From Bacillota bacterium (GTDB taxonomy: Bacteria; Bacillota; Clostridia; Peptostreptococcales; Anaerovoracaceae), in the NCBI GenBank assembly GCA_029008005.1, contig JAQXIX010000014.1:1-64000 (forward strand): a stretch of 64,000 nucleotides of DNA, written 5' to 3'. This document shows, one piece after another, positions 27,607 through 35,644 of the stretch; the first letter of the stretch is position 1, and each line of letters opens with the position of its first letter. The notes under the pieces are model-generated. The model was not told the origin of the DNA. It saw only the letters and a list, made by a program, of their open reading frames with translations, and searched no databases. The position numbers were made by a program, and so were the translations under genes.

Positions 27607-29154
27607 TTAATAAAAGTTCTGAATCTTATACAGGTAGTTAATGCTGTCTTCCATTTCACCTTCACCGAATATCTTTTCTATGTATTCAATAAGCTCTTTA
27701 ATTTCATCTCTTACGAACTGCACGTTCATACTTTCGAATTTCTTAAGAACTTTTCTGGCGATGATGTAATCCAGGCCTCCCAGCTCTGTTCCGCCGCAAG
27801 CGACGTAAACAGGAACGAAATCATACATCTGCTTCAGGATTCTGTGTCCGAATGCCAACTGAAAACGTGTCTGCAGATACTGATCCAGTTTGCTCATGAG
27901 CAGAATAACTTCATCGCTCATCGGATGTTCTTCCTTAGCCTGCTCAAAGAGTTTCTCAAGGTGTTCCGCAGTAATGTGCAAAGGCTCCTGCGGATCACAT
28001 TCAAAGGCTTCTGCCCTTTCGTTTATTTCAATAGGTATCGCTCTGTCGTAAACCTTGTCTGTTATTGTGAAAGTCGAATCGTCATTGTTGGCTGTTCCGA
28101 CAAACCAGATGTTTTCCGGTATTCTGATTTTACCGTTTTCCAGAAGAACAGGGTCTCCCTGCCATGCTGTCGGCACAAGATCCAGCTTCCATTCCTCATG
28201 ACTTGGCATTTCAAGAATTGACAGCATCTCGGCGAAGTAATACTCAATACGCGCCAGGTTCATTTCATCCAGCACTATGTAATTAGGTTCAGGCAGGTAA
28301 TTGGCTTCATATAAGGCCCTGAGAAATTCCGTTTCATTGAATTTCTTAGAAAACTCATTGAAGTATCCTATTATCTCGGTACGGTCTCTGAATACCGGCT
28401 GCACGGCAACCATTGTAGCAGGATTACTGAGATATCTGCTGAAGGAGTGCGGCAGACTTGTTTTACCTGTACCGGAGATACCCTCCAGAATAAGAAGCTT
28501 GCTTGCTGCCAGTCCTGCTATAAATCTCCTTACAACCTCAGGTGTGTAATAAAGCTTGAGGGTTCCGGCCGCATATGATCTGTACCCGTCGGCAAACTGC
28601 TGAAGTGTAACAGTATCATCGTATTCCGGATAAGTGAAATTCCTGTATTTAAAGTCAACCTCGCTGAGCTTAGGGAATCTGACCGCTCCGGATCCGTCAC
28701 TTGCGGCCGCTGAAGTCTGAACAGCACCTCCGTCCGGTCTGATGTTTCCGATAACGGCATTTCCGCCTGCATATCCTGTTCCGCCCATACTGCTGACCTT
28801 CATGTTCAGGATTTTGCTTTTTTCGTCCATCAGATCAAGAACCTGTTTATTCAGCTTGCCTATTTCCTTGTACAGTACATCGTTCTCCACTGTATCATTT
28901 TTAAGGTCACGCCTTAGCTTGATTTTCTTGACTGCCAGATAGATGATGAGTACCGGTATAGCTATCAGCACAAGCATAAGAAGTATTGACAATGCCTTTG
29001 CGAATATGCCCAGAGTCGGGAAATACGTAGTAAACACGAGTATGTAGTCAACCCATCCCGTAAAGAGCAGTTTAATCAGGGCTGCGAAAACAGCAGCTAT
29101 GTTATATACAATCGATGATATTTCTTCGAATGCAAATTTCAAAAATTCACTCAT
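27607..29154 (-). CDS. Membrane-anchored McrB-like AAA+ ATPase
   Basis: A 515-residue protein with two predicted N-terminal membrane helices (about 15-35 and 52-77) and a short coiled coil (85-115). An AAA+ domain of the McrB/dynein-like branch follows: Walker A EGISGTGKTSL near 222, Walker B PNYIVLDEMNLARIEYYFAEML near 297, and a sensor-I-like WFVGTANNDDSTF near 355. True McrB has a GTP-specific NTAD motif; here the position reads NNDD. There is no DNA-recognition domain at the N-terminus. Location between two SipW-like peptidases and next to TasA-like genes suggests a role in assembling or exporting the surface structure rather than restriction. It overlaps the peptidase gene by one base (TAATG). 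Confidence 0.8.
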   Translation of the reverse strand: MSEFLKFAFEEISSIVYNIAAVFAALIKLLFTGWVDYILVFTTYFPTLGIFAKALSILLMLVLIAIPVLIIYLAVKKIKLRRDLKNDTVENDVLYKEIGKLNKQVLDLMDEKSKILNMKVSSMGGTGYAGGNAVIGNIRPDGGAVQTSAAASDGSGAVRFPKLSEVDFKYRNFTYPEYDDTVTLQQFADGYRSYAAGTLKLYYTPEVVRRFIAGLAASKLLILEGISGTGKTSLPHSFSRYLSNPATMVAVQPVFRDRTEIIGYFNEFSKKFNETEFLRALYEANYLPEPNYIVLDEMNLARIEYYFAEMLSILEMPSHEEWKLDLVPTAWQGDPVLLENGKIRIPENIWFVGTANNDDSTFTITDKVYDRAIPIEINERAEAFECDPQEPLHITAEHLEKLFEQAKEEHPMSDEVILLMSKLDQYLQTRFQLAFGHRILKQMYDFVPVYVACGGTELGGLDYIIARKVLKKFESMNVQFVRDEIKELIEYIEKIFGEGEMEDSINYLYKIQNFY

Positions 29155-29810
29155 TATCTGTTATCCTCTTCCTTTGCTTTCTCTGCTTTTGCAGCAGCCA
29201 GAGCACGCTCCGCTTCAATCAGTTTTTTCGTCTGTTCTTCAATTGCCTCAAGGGTTGATGCTTTCTTTAATTCAATAACTACTGAAATAAGGTGATACAG
29301 CTGATATGCCAGAAGAAGAAGCATCGGCAAGGCTATTACAAGCATAAATCCCAGGTTGCTCGACAGGAAAGTCATGAATTTGCCAAAACCCGGCAGGGTG
29401 GCCACCTGTCTGCCGACAATATCGCCGTCTGTAATAATGTGGTCGTCTGCGGCAATATTGTTGTCACCCTTCGTAACGTAACTTCTGTATCCGTTGCCCT
29501 CGTCATTTATCTCAGCAATTCTGTGTGTGTTCAGAGCAAGCTCATTATTTATAACAGTATGGAATGTGATTACATCACCTTCACGGAGCTCTGCCGTGTC
29601 ACACTTTTTAATAATAATCATGTCACCCCGGCCAAATGCGGGAACCATGGAATCCGATTCAACAACCATCGGTGTGAACCCTCCTACGCTTGCTACATCT
29701 TTCCCGTCTTTGTTTACAAGAACCGTTATTGAAAACAATACCGCAACAATGATTACAATCCACAATAATATACTGACCGCTATTGTGCCTGCTTTTTTCG
29801 ATGCATTCAT
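29154..29810 (-). CDS. SipW-like (ER-type) signal peptidase I, copy 1
   Basis: A 218-residue protease. It has an N-terminal helix at 11-33, the catalytic serine in VVESDSMVPAFGRGD (near 53), a histidine in LALNTHRIAEI (near 95) in place of lysine, and the acidic motif TKGDNN (near 114). A C-terminal helix near 155-178 and a charged tail follow. It is the SipW type, predicted to clip the SipW-style leaders encoded just upstream. It differs clearly from the second copy at 25252-25863, so the two may have different substrates. It is flanked by a TasA-like gene 21 bases upstream and the McrB-like gene overlapping downstream. Confidence 0.88.
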   Translation of the reverse strand: MNASKKAGTIAVSILLWIVIIVAVLFSITVLVNKDGKDVASVGGFTPMVVESDSMVPAFGRGDMIIIKKCDTAELREGDVITFHTVINNELALNTHRIAEINDEGNGYRSYVTKGDNNIAADDHIITDGDIVGRQVATLPGFGKFMTFLSSNLGFMLVIALPMLLLLAYQLYHLISVVIELKKASTLEAIEEQTKKLIEAERALAAAKAEKAKEEDNR

Positions 29811-29831
29811 ACGCTGTGAAACCTCTTTCTT

Positions 29832-30557
29832 TTATTCCTCAATAACTTTACCGTTTTCATCTGTTCCTACGAACCTCATGCTTATGGAGTAGTCGGAACC
29901 CTGTATGTCACTCGTGCAGTTTTCATCCGTTCCTTCGAGCCAGATTCGGACGATAACTTCTTTATCCTTCTCCTGTTCAAGAGAAAACAGCTTCATTTCC
30001 GCAGTTTTACCGGGGTCGTATATATAAGTTCTTCCGTCTGCGGTAAATGATATTCTCATGGCACCGGCCAGCTTCGGATTCTTCGATGTTATCTTCGTTC
30101 CCTGCTTACCGTTCCTTCCGTCTTTGCCGGTCAGATGCACATCCATGTCCGACATTGCCATAAAGTGCAGTCTGAACTCAAGATATGCACCGCTTCGGAC
30201 GCTTACTGCACTTCCGTCTTCAAATCTGAAGTTCTGTCCGTTTCCGGTTGTAACCGGCTCCAGCGGTACTGTCTTCATGTTGAATCCGTGTTCTGCCTGT
30301 ATCCTGCCGGCTATCTGCTGAAATTGAAGAGTTTCTGTATATTCCTCGAATTCATCATGGCTGTCTAAATCAAACCTCAGTGAGGTTCCTGCTGTCACAT
30401 CCATATTCATGGAATCGACTCTTCCCCTGTCTGCTATTGTGAACCATGCCACCGTTGCCGCAGTCATTGCGACAAATGCCAGCAGAAGAAGCATCAGCGA
30501 AATATACAGCCTCTGCCTTCGCTTGTGTTTTTCTCTGATTTCTTTATATCTGTTCAA
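29832..30557 (-). CDS. TasA/camelysin-like exported protein, SipW-type leader (paralogue A)
   Basis: A 241-residue protein with a basic N-terminus, a hydrophobic segment at about 17-39 and the SipW-type cleavage region ATVAWF followed by a polar stretch. Downstream it shares with its neighbours a LEPVTT element, a DVHLTG strand, GAMRISFTADG and a C-terminal IWLEGTDENCTSDI with one cysteine. These are the family marks of the four adjacent paralogues. It starts with TTG behind AAAGGTG. It probably is a minor subunit or cap of the predicted surface fibre; no enzymatic motif is seen. Confidence 0.72.
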   Translation of the reverse strand: MNRYKEIREKHKRRQRLYISLMLLLLAFVAMTAATVAWFTIADRGRVDSMNMDVTAGTSLRFDLDSHDEFEEYTETLQFQQIAGRIQAEHGFNMKTVPLEPVTTGNGQNFRFEDGSAVSVRSGAYLEFRLHFMAMSDMDVHLTGKDGRNGKQGTKITSKNPKLAGAMRISFTADGRTYIYDPGKTAEMKLFSLEQEKDKEVIVRIWLEGTDENCTSDIQGSDYSISMRFVGTDENGKVIEE

Positions 30558-30568
30558 TCAAGTCACCT

Positions 30569-31438
30569 TTATTCCCTAACTGTCCCGAAAAAAGCCAGAT
30601 GCATTGACGATGCATCGAAGGCGGCTGCGTCCGAACAGTCCGGATCGCATCCTTCAAGATAAAAGTACACGTCTGCCTGATAAATCTTATTCATTTCCAT
30701 TGTCATAAGCGGCTTCTCAGGCAGCGTATATCCTCCTCCCGATTCCGAAACCGCCCTGCTGTCTGCCGGCAGTGCCGGATCATCTGCAGCTTTGATTGTT
30801 CCCGAAGAACCGTCAAGCACCTTCCCGCTGCCCAGTATCTGCCCGTTGATTTTCGTGTTATACACCTGTTCACCGGCAGGATTGTTTTTATCGCTAAGGT
30901 AAAATATCGTTCCCGATTCTTTACCGTCCCCGGAAATAATCAGCCCGAGTCTCGATGCATTGAGAATATTTTGCTCTGCCTTTACCAGATTTCCGCCTGA
31001 ATCTCCCGTTCTGTCGAGATAGAGGTCCATGCGCAGATTACCGCTGTCTCCTCCGGTCTTTGCTCTCATGTATATTCTTCCATGATAAATGCTGTCTTCA
31101 TTTCTTACGACACTGAAGTTACCGGCAATACCGCCGTCGGTGTGTCTGTTTGTAACAAAGGTCTTGAGATCCGCTGTGGAAACGGGCATAAGTTCCGTCT
31201 TATCGGCACTGTTTACCTGTGTTATCGCCACAGCTTCTTCCGGTGAAAAACTGCTTCCTCCCCGGGAGCTTAACTCAAGTATTACACTTTCATTTCCGGA
31301 TTTCGCCGTTGCTTTCCCCGTATCCACGTTCCTGTTGTGCTGAAACCAGGCGAAGGTTGCCAGTACAAGGGCGAATAATGCCACTGTTATGCTTATGACC
31401 GCAAACCAGCTAATCTTTAATCTGTCTGCTTTATTCAT
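30569..31438 (-). CDS. TasA/camelysin-like exported protein, SipW-type leader (paralogue B)
   Basis: A 289-residue protein with a hydrophobic leader at about 11-32 ending VLATFAWF. Shared elements are LMPVSTADLKTF, LRMDLYLDRTG, ASRLGLIISGDG and the C-terminal VYFYLEGCDPDCSDAA with a CxxxC pair. These match the neighbours in order, so the genes arose by tandem duplication. The ATG has GGGAG at 7 bases and overlaps the upstream gene stop (ATGA). The mature protein would lie outside the membrane as a fibre or matrix component; that role is inferred from the SipW context. Confidence 0.72.
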   Translation of the reverse strand: MNKADRLKISWFAVISITVALFALVLATFAWFQHNRNVDTGKATAKSGNESVILELSSRGGSSFSPEEAVAITQVNSADKTELMPVSTADLKTFVTNRHTDGGIAGNFSVVRNEDSIYHGRIYMRAKTGGDSGNLRMDLYLDRTGDSGGNLVKAEQNILNASRLGLIISGDGKESGTIFYLSDKNNPAGEQVYNTKINGQILGSGKVLDGSSGTIKAADDPALPADSRAVSESGGGYTLPEKPLMTMEMNKIYQADVYFYLEGCDPDCSDAAAFDASSMHLAFFGTVRE

Positions 31439-32271
31439 TTTTTATCTCCCCTGCCTATACCTGCGAATCCGAACTGCAGCGTAATGTTTTTATTCTGTAC
31501 GGGATTGCTGCAGTTATCATCACAGCCTTCAAGGTACAGCCAGTATTCAACGACTGCAATTTCGTCAGCCTTTAATGTACATATTCTCTTTTTTCCTGCT
31601 TTGGGATTTTTATCATTTCCGCCGGCATAATAACCGTCGAAGTGCGCAGCGGGGTCAGTAACATAGGAAGCCTCTCCGCCGCTGCCGACAGAGGAAACCA
31701 CCAGGTTTTTCCCGGGTACCGTTCTTCTCGATGACGCACCCTTTGTGTCACCCATACTGTCCAGCTTGAAAATCCGTACACTTTCACCGTTTCTTGTTCC
31801 GATACGCATTCCGAGTCTGCCGGCACTGAGCATCTGCGCATCTCCCGTTATTTTCATTTTATTTCTGTCAAGGTATACATCACAGTCTCCGTCGCTTTTA
31901 AGATACAGAAATCCGTGTATTGCCTTTGAATTAATATTCTTTGTGTCATCGGCATAAAGAACCGCTATTCCGTTGGCATCCTGCATAGTCGTTCTGTAGA
32001 ATCTCGACAGATTCCCTGTGCTGACCGGTGACAGGACATCAAGCTCTTTATTGTAGCTTAAGGGACAGCTTGTGTCATATTTACCCTTTCGGGAATCGGA
32101 AATGAGCAGATTCATTTCCCCGTCACTTACAGTGCTTCCCATAGGTTCAACATTTGTCGCATTGTTAAATGAAAACCACGCAAAAGCCGCTGCCCCGGCA
32201 GCCAGGACAATAAGAACCATCCACAGTGCCATAATCACCAGTTGTCTCTTTGCTCTTTTCTTCTCGTTCAT
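31435..32271 (-). CDS. TasA/camelysin-like exported protein, SipW-type leader (paralogue C)
   Basis: A 278-residue protein with a leader helix at about 10-32 and the cleavage region GAAAFAWFSFNN. Family elements in order are VLSPVSTGNLSRF, DCDVYLDRNKM, AGRLGMRIGTRNG and VVEYWLYLEGCDDNCSNPV with the CxxxC pair, followed by the last strand ITLQFGFAG. AGGAG lies 6 bases before the ATG. Spacing to the next paralogue is 9 bases on one side and a 4-base overlap on the other. It is probably a minor subunit of the predicted surface fibre. Confidence 0.72.
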   Translation of the reverse strand: MNEKKRAKRQLVIMALWMVLIVLAAGAAAFAWFSFNNATNVEPMGSTVSDGEMNLLISDSRKGKYDTSCPLSYNKELDVLSPVSTGNLSRFYRTTMQDANGIAVLYADDTKNINSKAIHGFLYLKSDGDCDVYLDRNKMKITGDAQMLSAGRLGMRIGTRNGESVRIFKLDSMGDTKGASSRRTVPGKNLVVSSVGSGGEASYVTDPAAHFDGYYAGGNDKNPKAGKKRICTLKADEIAVVEYWLYLEGCDDNCSNPVQNKNITLQFGFAGIGRGDKK

Positions 32272-32280
32272 ACCTGTCTC

Positions 32281-33153
32281 CTAGCGGCTGCATGCGAACG
32301 AAATCGCTATATTTTCAAGCCGTGAATCTGCCAGATTAGATGTGCAGTCACTGTCACAGCCCTCCAGCCAGATATACACATCAATCTGAACCGGTGTCCC
32401 CATCTTGCCGTCATTTCCCGAAAGTGTAACAATCTTTCTGGAATCAGGCCTCAATGTTGTTTCTCCGCTTTCGCTGCTGTAAATGCAGTAATTACTTTCT
32501 GTCAGCTGCCTGAAGGGTACTGTTGCCCCGTCTGTTCTGCTGCTGTCGATTACATATCCGTCGCGGCCGGTGGCCGTATTGTACATTGCCATCGGATTAT
32601 TGCCGCTGCTGATTTCGAAAATGAACTCTTCACTGACAAGCTTGTCTTTCCCTGCCTGATGTACTGCCAGTCCCACGCGTACTGCCGTAGACACAGGTCT
32701 GCTGCTGTCAGCATCCGTAAACCCTATATCCGAAACATACACGTCGGCTTCATCGGAGTTCGACCTTAAGTAAAGAGATGTACTGTAATAATCCGAAGAC
32801 TTTGCCGGCTCGAATGTCTTGGCATACAAATCATTCTTCGAATTGCCTCTGCGCTCGAAATCCTTTGCTCTCTGAAAGCCTCCCGTTATCCTGTCCGTCG
32901 ATACAGGGGTCAGCTTGCCTATGTACGTTTTCATTTCAACAGCCGAACTGTATCCTCGGTCATACTCTTTGCTTATGTATACCGATTCACCGGTGCCTGC
33001 CGCCATATTTACATCAGTGGTGAACTCTCTTGTGTTGTTCACATACCATGCAAAGGCCGCAATCCCGGCTGCTGCCAGTACAATCAGAAACAGTATCAGC
33101 GTTCTGAAAAATTTTCTGTTCAGTTGTCTCCTTGATTTTCTCTTTGAATCCAA
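32281..33153 (-). CDS. TasA/camelysin-like exported protein, SipW-type leader (paralogue D)
   Basis: A 290-residue protein with a leader helix at about 13-33 ending AAFAWYVNN. Family elements are IGKLTPVSTDRI, EADVYVSDIGF, AVRVGLAVHQAG and QIDVYIWLEGCDSDCTSNL, with the closing strand IAISFACSR at the extreme end. It starts with TTG behind AAGGCG. It is the fourth of the tandem paralogues and completes the set with conserved C-terminal cysteines. The role as a fibre component is inferred. Confidence 0.72.
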   Translation of the reverse strand: MDSKRKSRRQLNRKFFRTLILFLIVLAAAGIAAFAWYVNNTREFTTDVNMAAGTGESVYISKEYDRGYSSAVEMKTYIGKLTPVSTDRITGGFQRAKDFERRGNSKNDLYAKTFEPAKSSDYYSTSLYLRSNSDEADVYVSDIGFTDADSSRPVSTAVRVGLAVHQAGKDKLVSEEFIFEISSGNNPMAMYNTATGRDGYVIDSSRTDGATVPFRQLTESNYCIYSSESGETTLRPDSRKIVTLSGNDGKMGTPVQIDVYIWLEGCDSDCTSNLADSRLENIAISFACSR

Positions 33154-33162
33154 TTTGTCGCC

Positions 33163-34047
33163 TTATAATCTCTTTACTTTTATACCTAAATCCGTCCAGA
33201 ATAACGGACGATTGTCACCTTTTCTGTAAAACTGAATAATCTGTGTTCCTATGTCAAAATGAAGCTCCGCTTCTCCTTTGCTGTTGTCAATACCATGTTC
33301 CGCAGCGAATAACGGATCAATCTCAACATAGTCTGTATCCCACGAGAGCTTAACGTCAGAGGCATTGCCCCCTACGGTAATCTCGTAATTAAATGCATCG
33401 TAATCGTCTATATTGCCTGACTCCATCAGCCTGCCCTCAACACTTGGCAATGCAACCTGTGAGCGAATGCTTGGTGCCAGCACGGCTGCAAGACAGTATA
33501 TGTTCGTCCCCGTGCTTCCTCCGGATGTTGCTTTTACTGTTGCTACTGCATTAAACTGAGCGTAGTCAAGATCTCTTCCCGGCATTGTAACCACATATTT
33601 ATGTGTCGTGCTCTTCCTTCCTTTTATGGTCACGTTGCCCGATGTGAAGGAAGCACTCGAATTTCCTGCCGTCATTGTTCTCCCGTCAACCTTGTAGCCA
33701 GAATAATCGTTACCCTGAGCCCCTGTCGCCACAAGCTCCAGTTCATATGTGACATCGCTTGGATTGACCAGGTTATCGTCCTGTTTATGATGGTTGTAAA
33801 TTGTTATTGTGAAACTGACTGTCCCGTCACTGTTATCAAACTCTATGGAGTTTCTCGCTATGGATGTCGGATAACTTCGATATCCGTAGAGATAATTGGA
33901 GTTAAACAGAGACTCGTTTTCGTTTGTGGATGCAACTGCCTTCATGTTGCTTACCGAAATATATGCAGCCATTGCCTGCCATACACCTGCTGCTATGGCA
34001 ATGCAGCACAGGACTGCAATAATAAGATGTTTCCTGTTTATCTTCAA
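33163..34047 (-). CDS. Exported protein of unknown function in the TasA-like cluster
   Basis: About 294 residues from the chosen start. The track begins at a TTG at 34077 inside the upstream gene; a second TTG at 34047 (MKINRKHLI) sits 6 bases after CAGGAG and gives a cleaner leader. A hydrophobic segment (LIIAVLCCIAIAAGVW) is followed by AMAAYISVSN, a weak SipW-like site without the AWF motif. The rest is predicted beta-rich with NxT/SxT-rich stretches and no LEGxD motif, so it is not an obvious paralogue of genes A-D. It could be an anchor, chaperone or minor subunit; I do not recognise the family. Confidence 0.6.
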   Translation of the reverse strand: MKINRKHLIIAVLCCIAIAAGVWQAMAAYISVSNMKAVASTNENESLFNSNYLYGYRSYPTSIARNSIEFDNSDGTVSFTITIYNHHKQDDNLVNPSDVTYELELVATGAQGNDYSGYKVDGRTMTAGNSSASFTSGNVTIKGRKSTTHKYVVTMPGRDLDYAQFNAVATVKATSGGSTGTNIYCLAAVLAPSIRSQVALPSVEGRLMESGNIDDYDAFNYEITVGGNASDVKLSWDTDYVEIDPLFAAEHGIDNSKGEAELHFDIGTQIIQFYRKGDNRPLFWTDLGIKVKRL

Positions 34048-34060
34048 ATCCTTGCTCCTG

Positions 34061-34759
34061 TTACTTGTTCTTCGCAATAAGATATATTATATCGGTTTCT
34101 TTAACTCTTTCGGTCCAGCTCAGCACCAGGACGTAATTTCCCACGTAATTGCCCTCACTGTTCTGTTTAGGTGCCGTTATCTCCCGGTACCAGTAAAGGG
34201 GCTCCGAATTTTCCTGAACTTTTGAATACTCTCCGAATGTTGCTGAATGATACTCTCCGGATTCCTCTGCCAGCTTGTCCTCTACCTGCTTCTTATTCAG
34301 ATAGCCGTCATCAGAGAACATGTTGGAAATCTTTTCCCAGGTGTACGGATTTCCCTTTGAATCGATTCCCTTGATGATATTGTCTCCCGAAGCATCCTGT
34401 AATCTCTCTGCTGCTTCATATAGTTTGATATCCAGATCATCAATATTAGTTGTATGAGCCAGAAACAGATCGAATTTTTCCGAAGGACTGCTGACACAGA
34501 AAGGTCTCTCAAGAGTAACCACTCCGTCCTTTACTTCCGATTTATCGTAGCTCAAATCAATCTGTTCCATATATGTCTCGTTCGGACCCAGAATCGATAT
34601 TTCCGCAGGAGCTTTAACACGGCCTACTGTTGATGCCGACAGGCCTCCGAAAAACCAAGCGAGAGCCAGTCCGATAATAAGAATCAGTAAAGCAAAGGCC
34701 GCGAAACCCATCAATAGCTCATTCTTATATTTTTCATACCAGCGCAGCTGTTCCGCCAT
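34061..34759 (-). CDS. Small single-pass exported protein in the TasA-like cluster
   Basis: A 232-residue protein. A short basic/aromatic N-terminus precedes a hydrophobic helix at about 15-36 that ends GLALAWFFGG, the AWF pattern of SipW-type leaders. The remainder has a mixed helical middle (KLYEAAERLQDASGD, NKKQVEDKLAEESGE) and a closing strand YVLVLSWTERVKETD. It has none of the PVST or LEGxD elements of paralogues A-D. Its ATG overlaps the upstream stop by one base (TAATG), so translation is coupled. Function unknown; processing by one of the two SipW-like peptidases is likely. Confidence 0.6.
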   Translation of the reverse strand: MAEQLRWYEKYKNELLMGFAAFALLILIIGLALAWFFGGLSASTVGRVKAPAEISILGPNETYMEQIDLSYDKSEVKDGVVTLERPFCVSSPSEKFDLFLAHTTNIDDLDIKLYEAAERLQDASGDNIIKGIDSKGNPYTWEKISNMFSDDGYLNKKQVEDKLAEESGEYHSATFGEYSKVQENSEPLYWYREITAPKQNSEGNYVGNYVLVLSWTERVKETDIIYLIAKNK

Positions 34760-35643
34760 TATTTTCCTCCTGTTTCATTGGTCCTGAACCTTACCTGAAC
34801 GAACTCTATTTCTTCTCCGATCAGCTGATCCGCATTATTATATCCTTCAGTGCAGATATCATAGTCGCTGCCGCTCATGTTTGAACTGATATCATCAACT
34901 CCCGATACATCACCGGCAAAATACCTGCTGCTGTTTTTCATCATGTCGTCGATCAGTTCACTGTATCCATCGTCGCTTTCGGATTCGAATACATTTCTGT
35001 AATATGTTCCTCCGCCGGTATATACATAGTTGTGAAACTGCTGAGGCCATACCCAGTAAACAGTTCTGGTTACATCTACTGTAGTTCTGGAGTTTTCATC
35101 CATAAAGGCAGATGCCGGTATGGTAAAACCGTAGTTACCGCTGTCATCCGGTCCGATCCAGCCGTGATAGTATCTTCCCGTCTTTCCCGTGAAGAACAGA
35201 ATGTGACCTGTTATATATCTGTTCATATTGGCGTAGTCAGTATTACTGTCATTTCTCATCTTTAGGTTTGTCTCAATTGTCACTTCTATATTTCCGAGAT
35301 CCTCGGCAATAGGACTCACCGTGAATGTCAGTTCTCCGAAGGAACCGGGAGCAAGCTTCGAAGTTTCTGCAGTGTTCTTGAAATTGCTTTCTGAATTGAC
35401 ATACATGGAATCGGAAGTATCAAAGTCGAAGTCAGCATCGTGACTTCCTCTCTCCCATATGCCAACCTTATCGCCTTCTTTGCCTGTAACAATGGCATAT
35501 CTGCTGCTCAGAGCAGAAATCAGCGAGGATTCTCCTTCCACTCTGTTGTTCAGTACAAACCATGCCAGGACAGCAAGGATGAACACTGCCAGCGAAAGAA
35601 TCACAAGCAGCACTGATTTAATTAGTTTTTTTCTGCTTTTCAC
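34759..35643 (-). CDS. Exported protein with SipW-like leader in the TasA-like cluster
   Basis: A 294-residue protein starting with GTG just after the stop of the giant gene; its AGGA site lies in the end of that gene. The leader helix at about 8-29 ends LAVLAWFVLNN. The body is beta-rich, with PGSFGELTFTVSP near 100 and many aromatic residues around 190-215 (YWVWPQQFHNYVY). It ends IEFVQVRFRTNE. It lacks the LEGxD motif, and I do not recognise a named family. Position next to the 3500-residue protein suggests it may link or anchor that protein to the fibre; this is inference. Confidence 0.6.
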   Translation of the reverse strand: MKSRKKLIKSVLLVILSLAVFILAVLAWFVLNNRVEGESSLISALSSRYAIVTGKEGDKVGIWERGSHDADFDFDTSDSMYVNSESNFKNTAETSKLAPGSFGELTFTVSPIAEDLGNIEVTIETNLKMRNDSNTDYANMNRYITGHILFFTGKTGRYYHGWIGPDDSGNYGFTIPASAFMDENSRTTVDVTRTVYWVWPQQFHNYVYTGGGTYYRNVFESESDDGYSELIDDMMKNSSRYFAGDVSGVDDISSNMSGSDYDICTEGYNNADQLIGEEIEFVQVRFRTNETGGK

Positions 35644-35644
35644 C

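Noticed and set aside
25856-29154. A McrBC-type restriction system
   Set aside because: There is no nuclease domain or DNA-recognition domain, the ATPase has membrane helices, and the genes are embedded in a surface-protein operon. Not fully excluded without profile searches.
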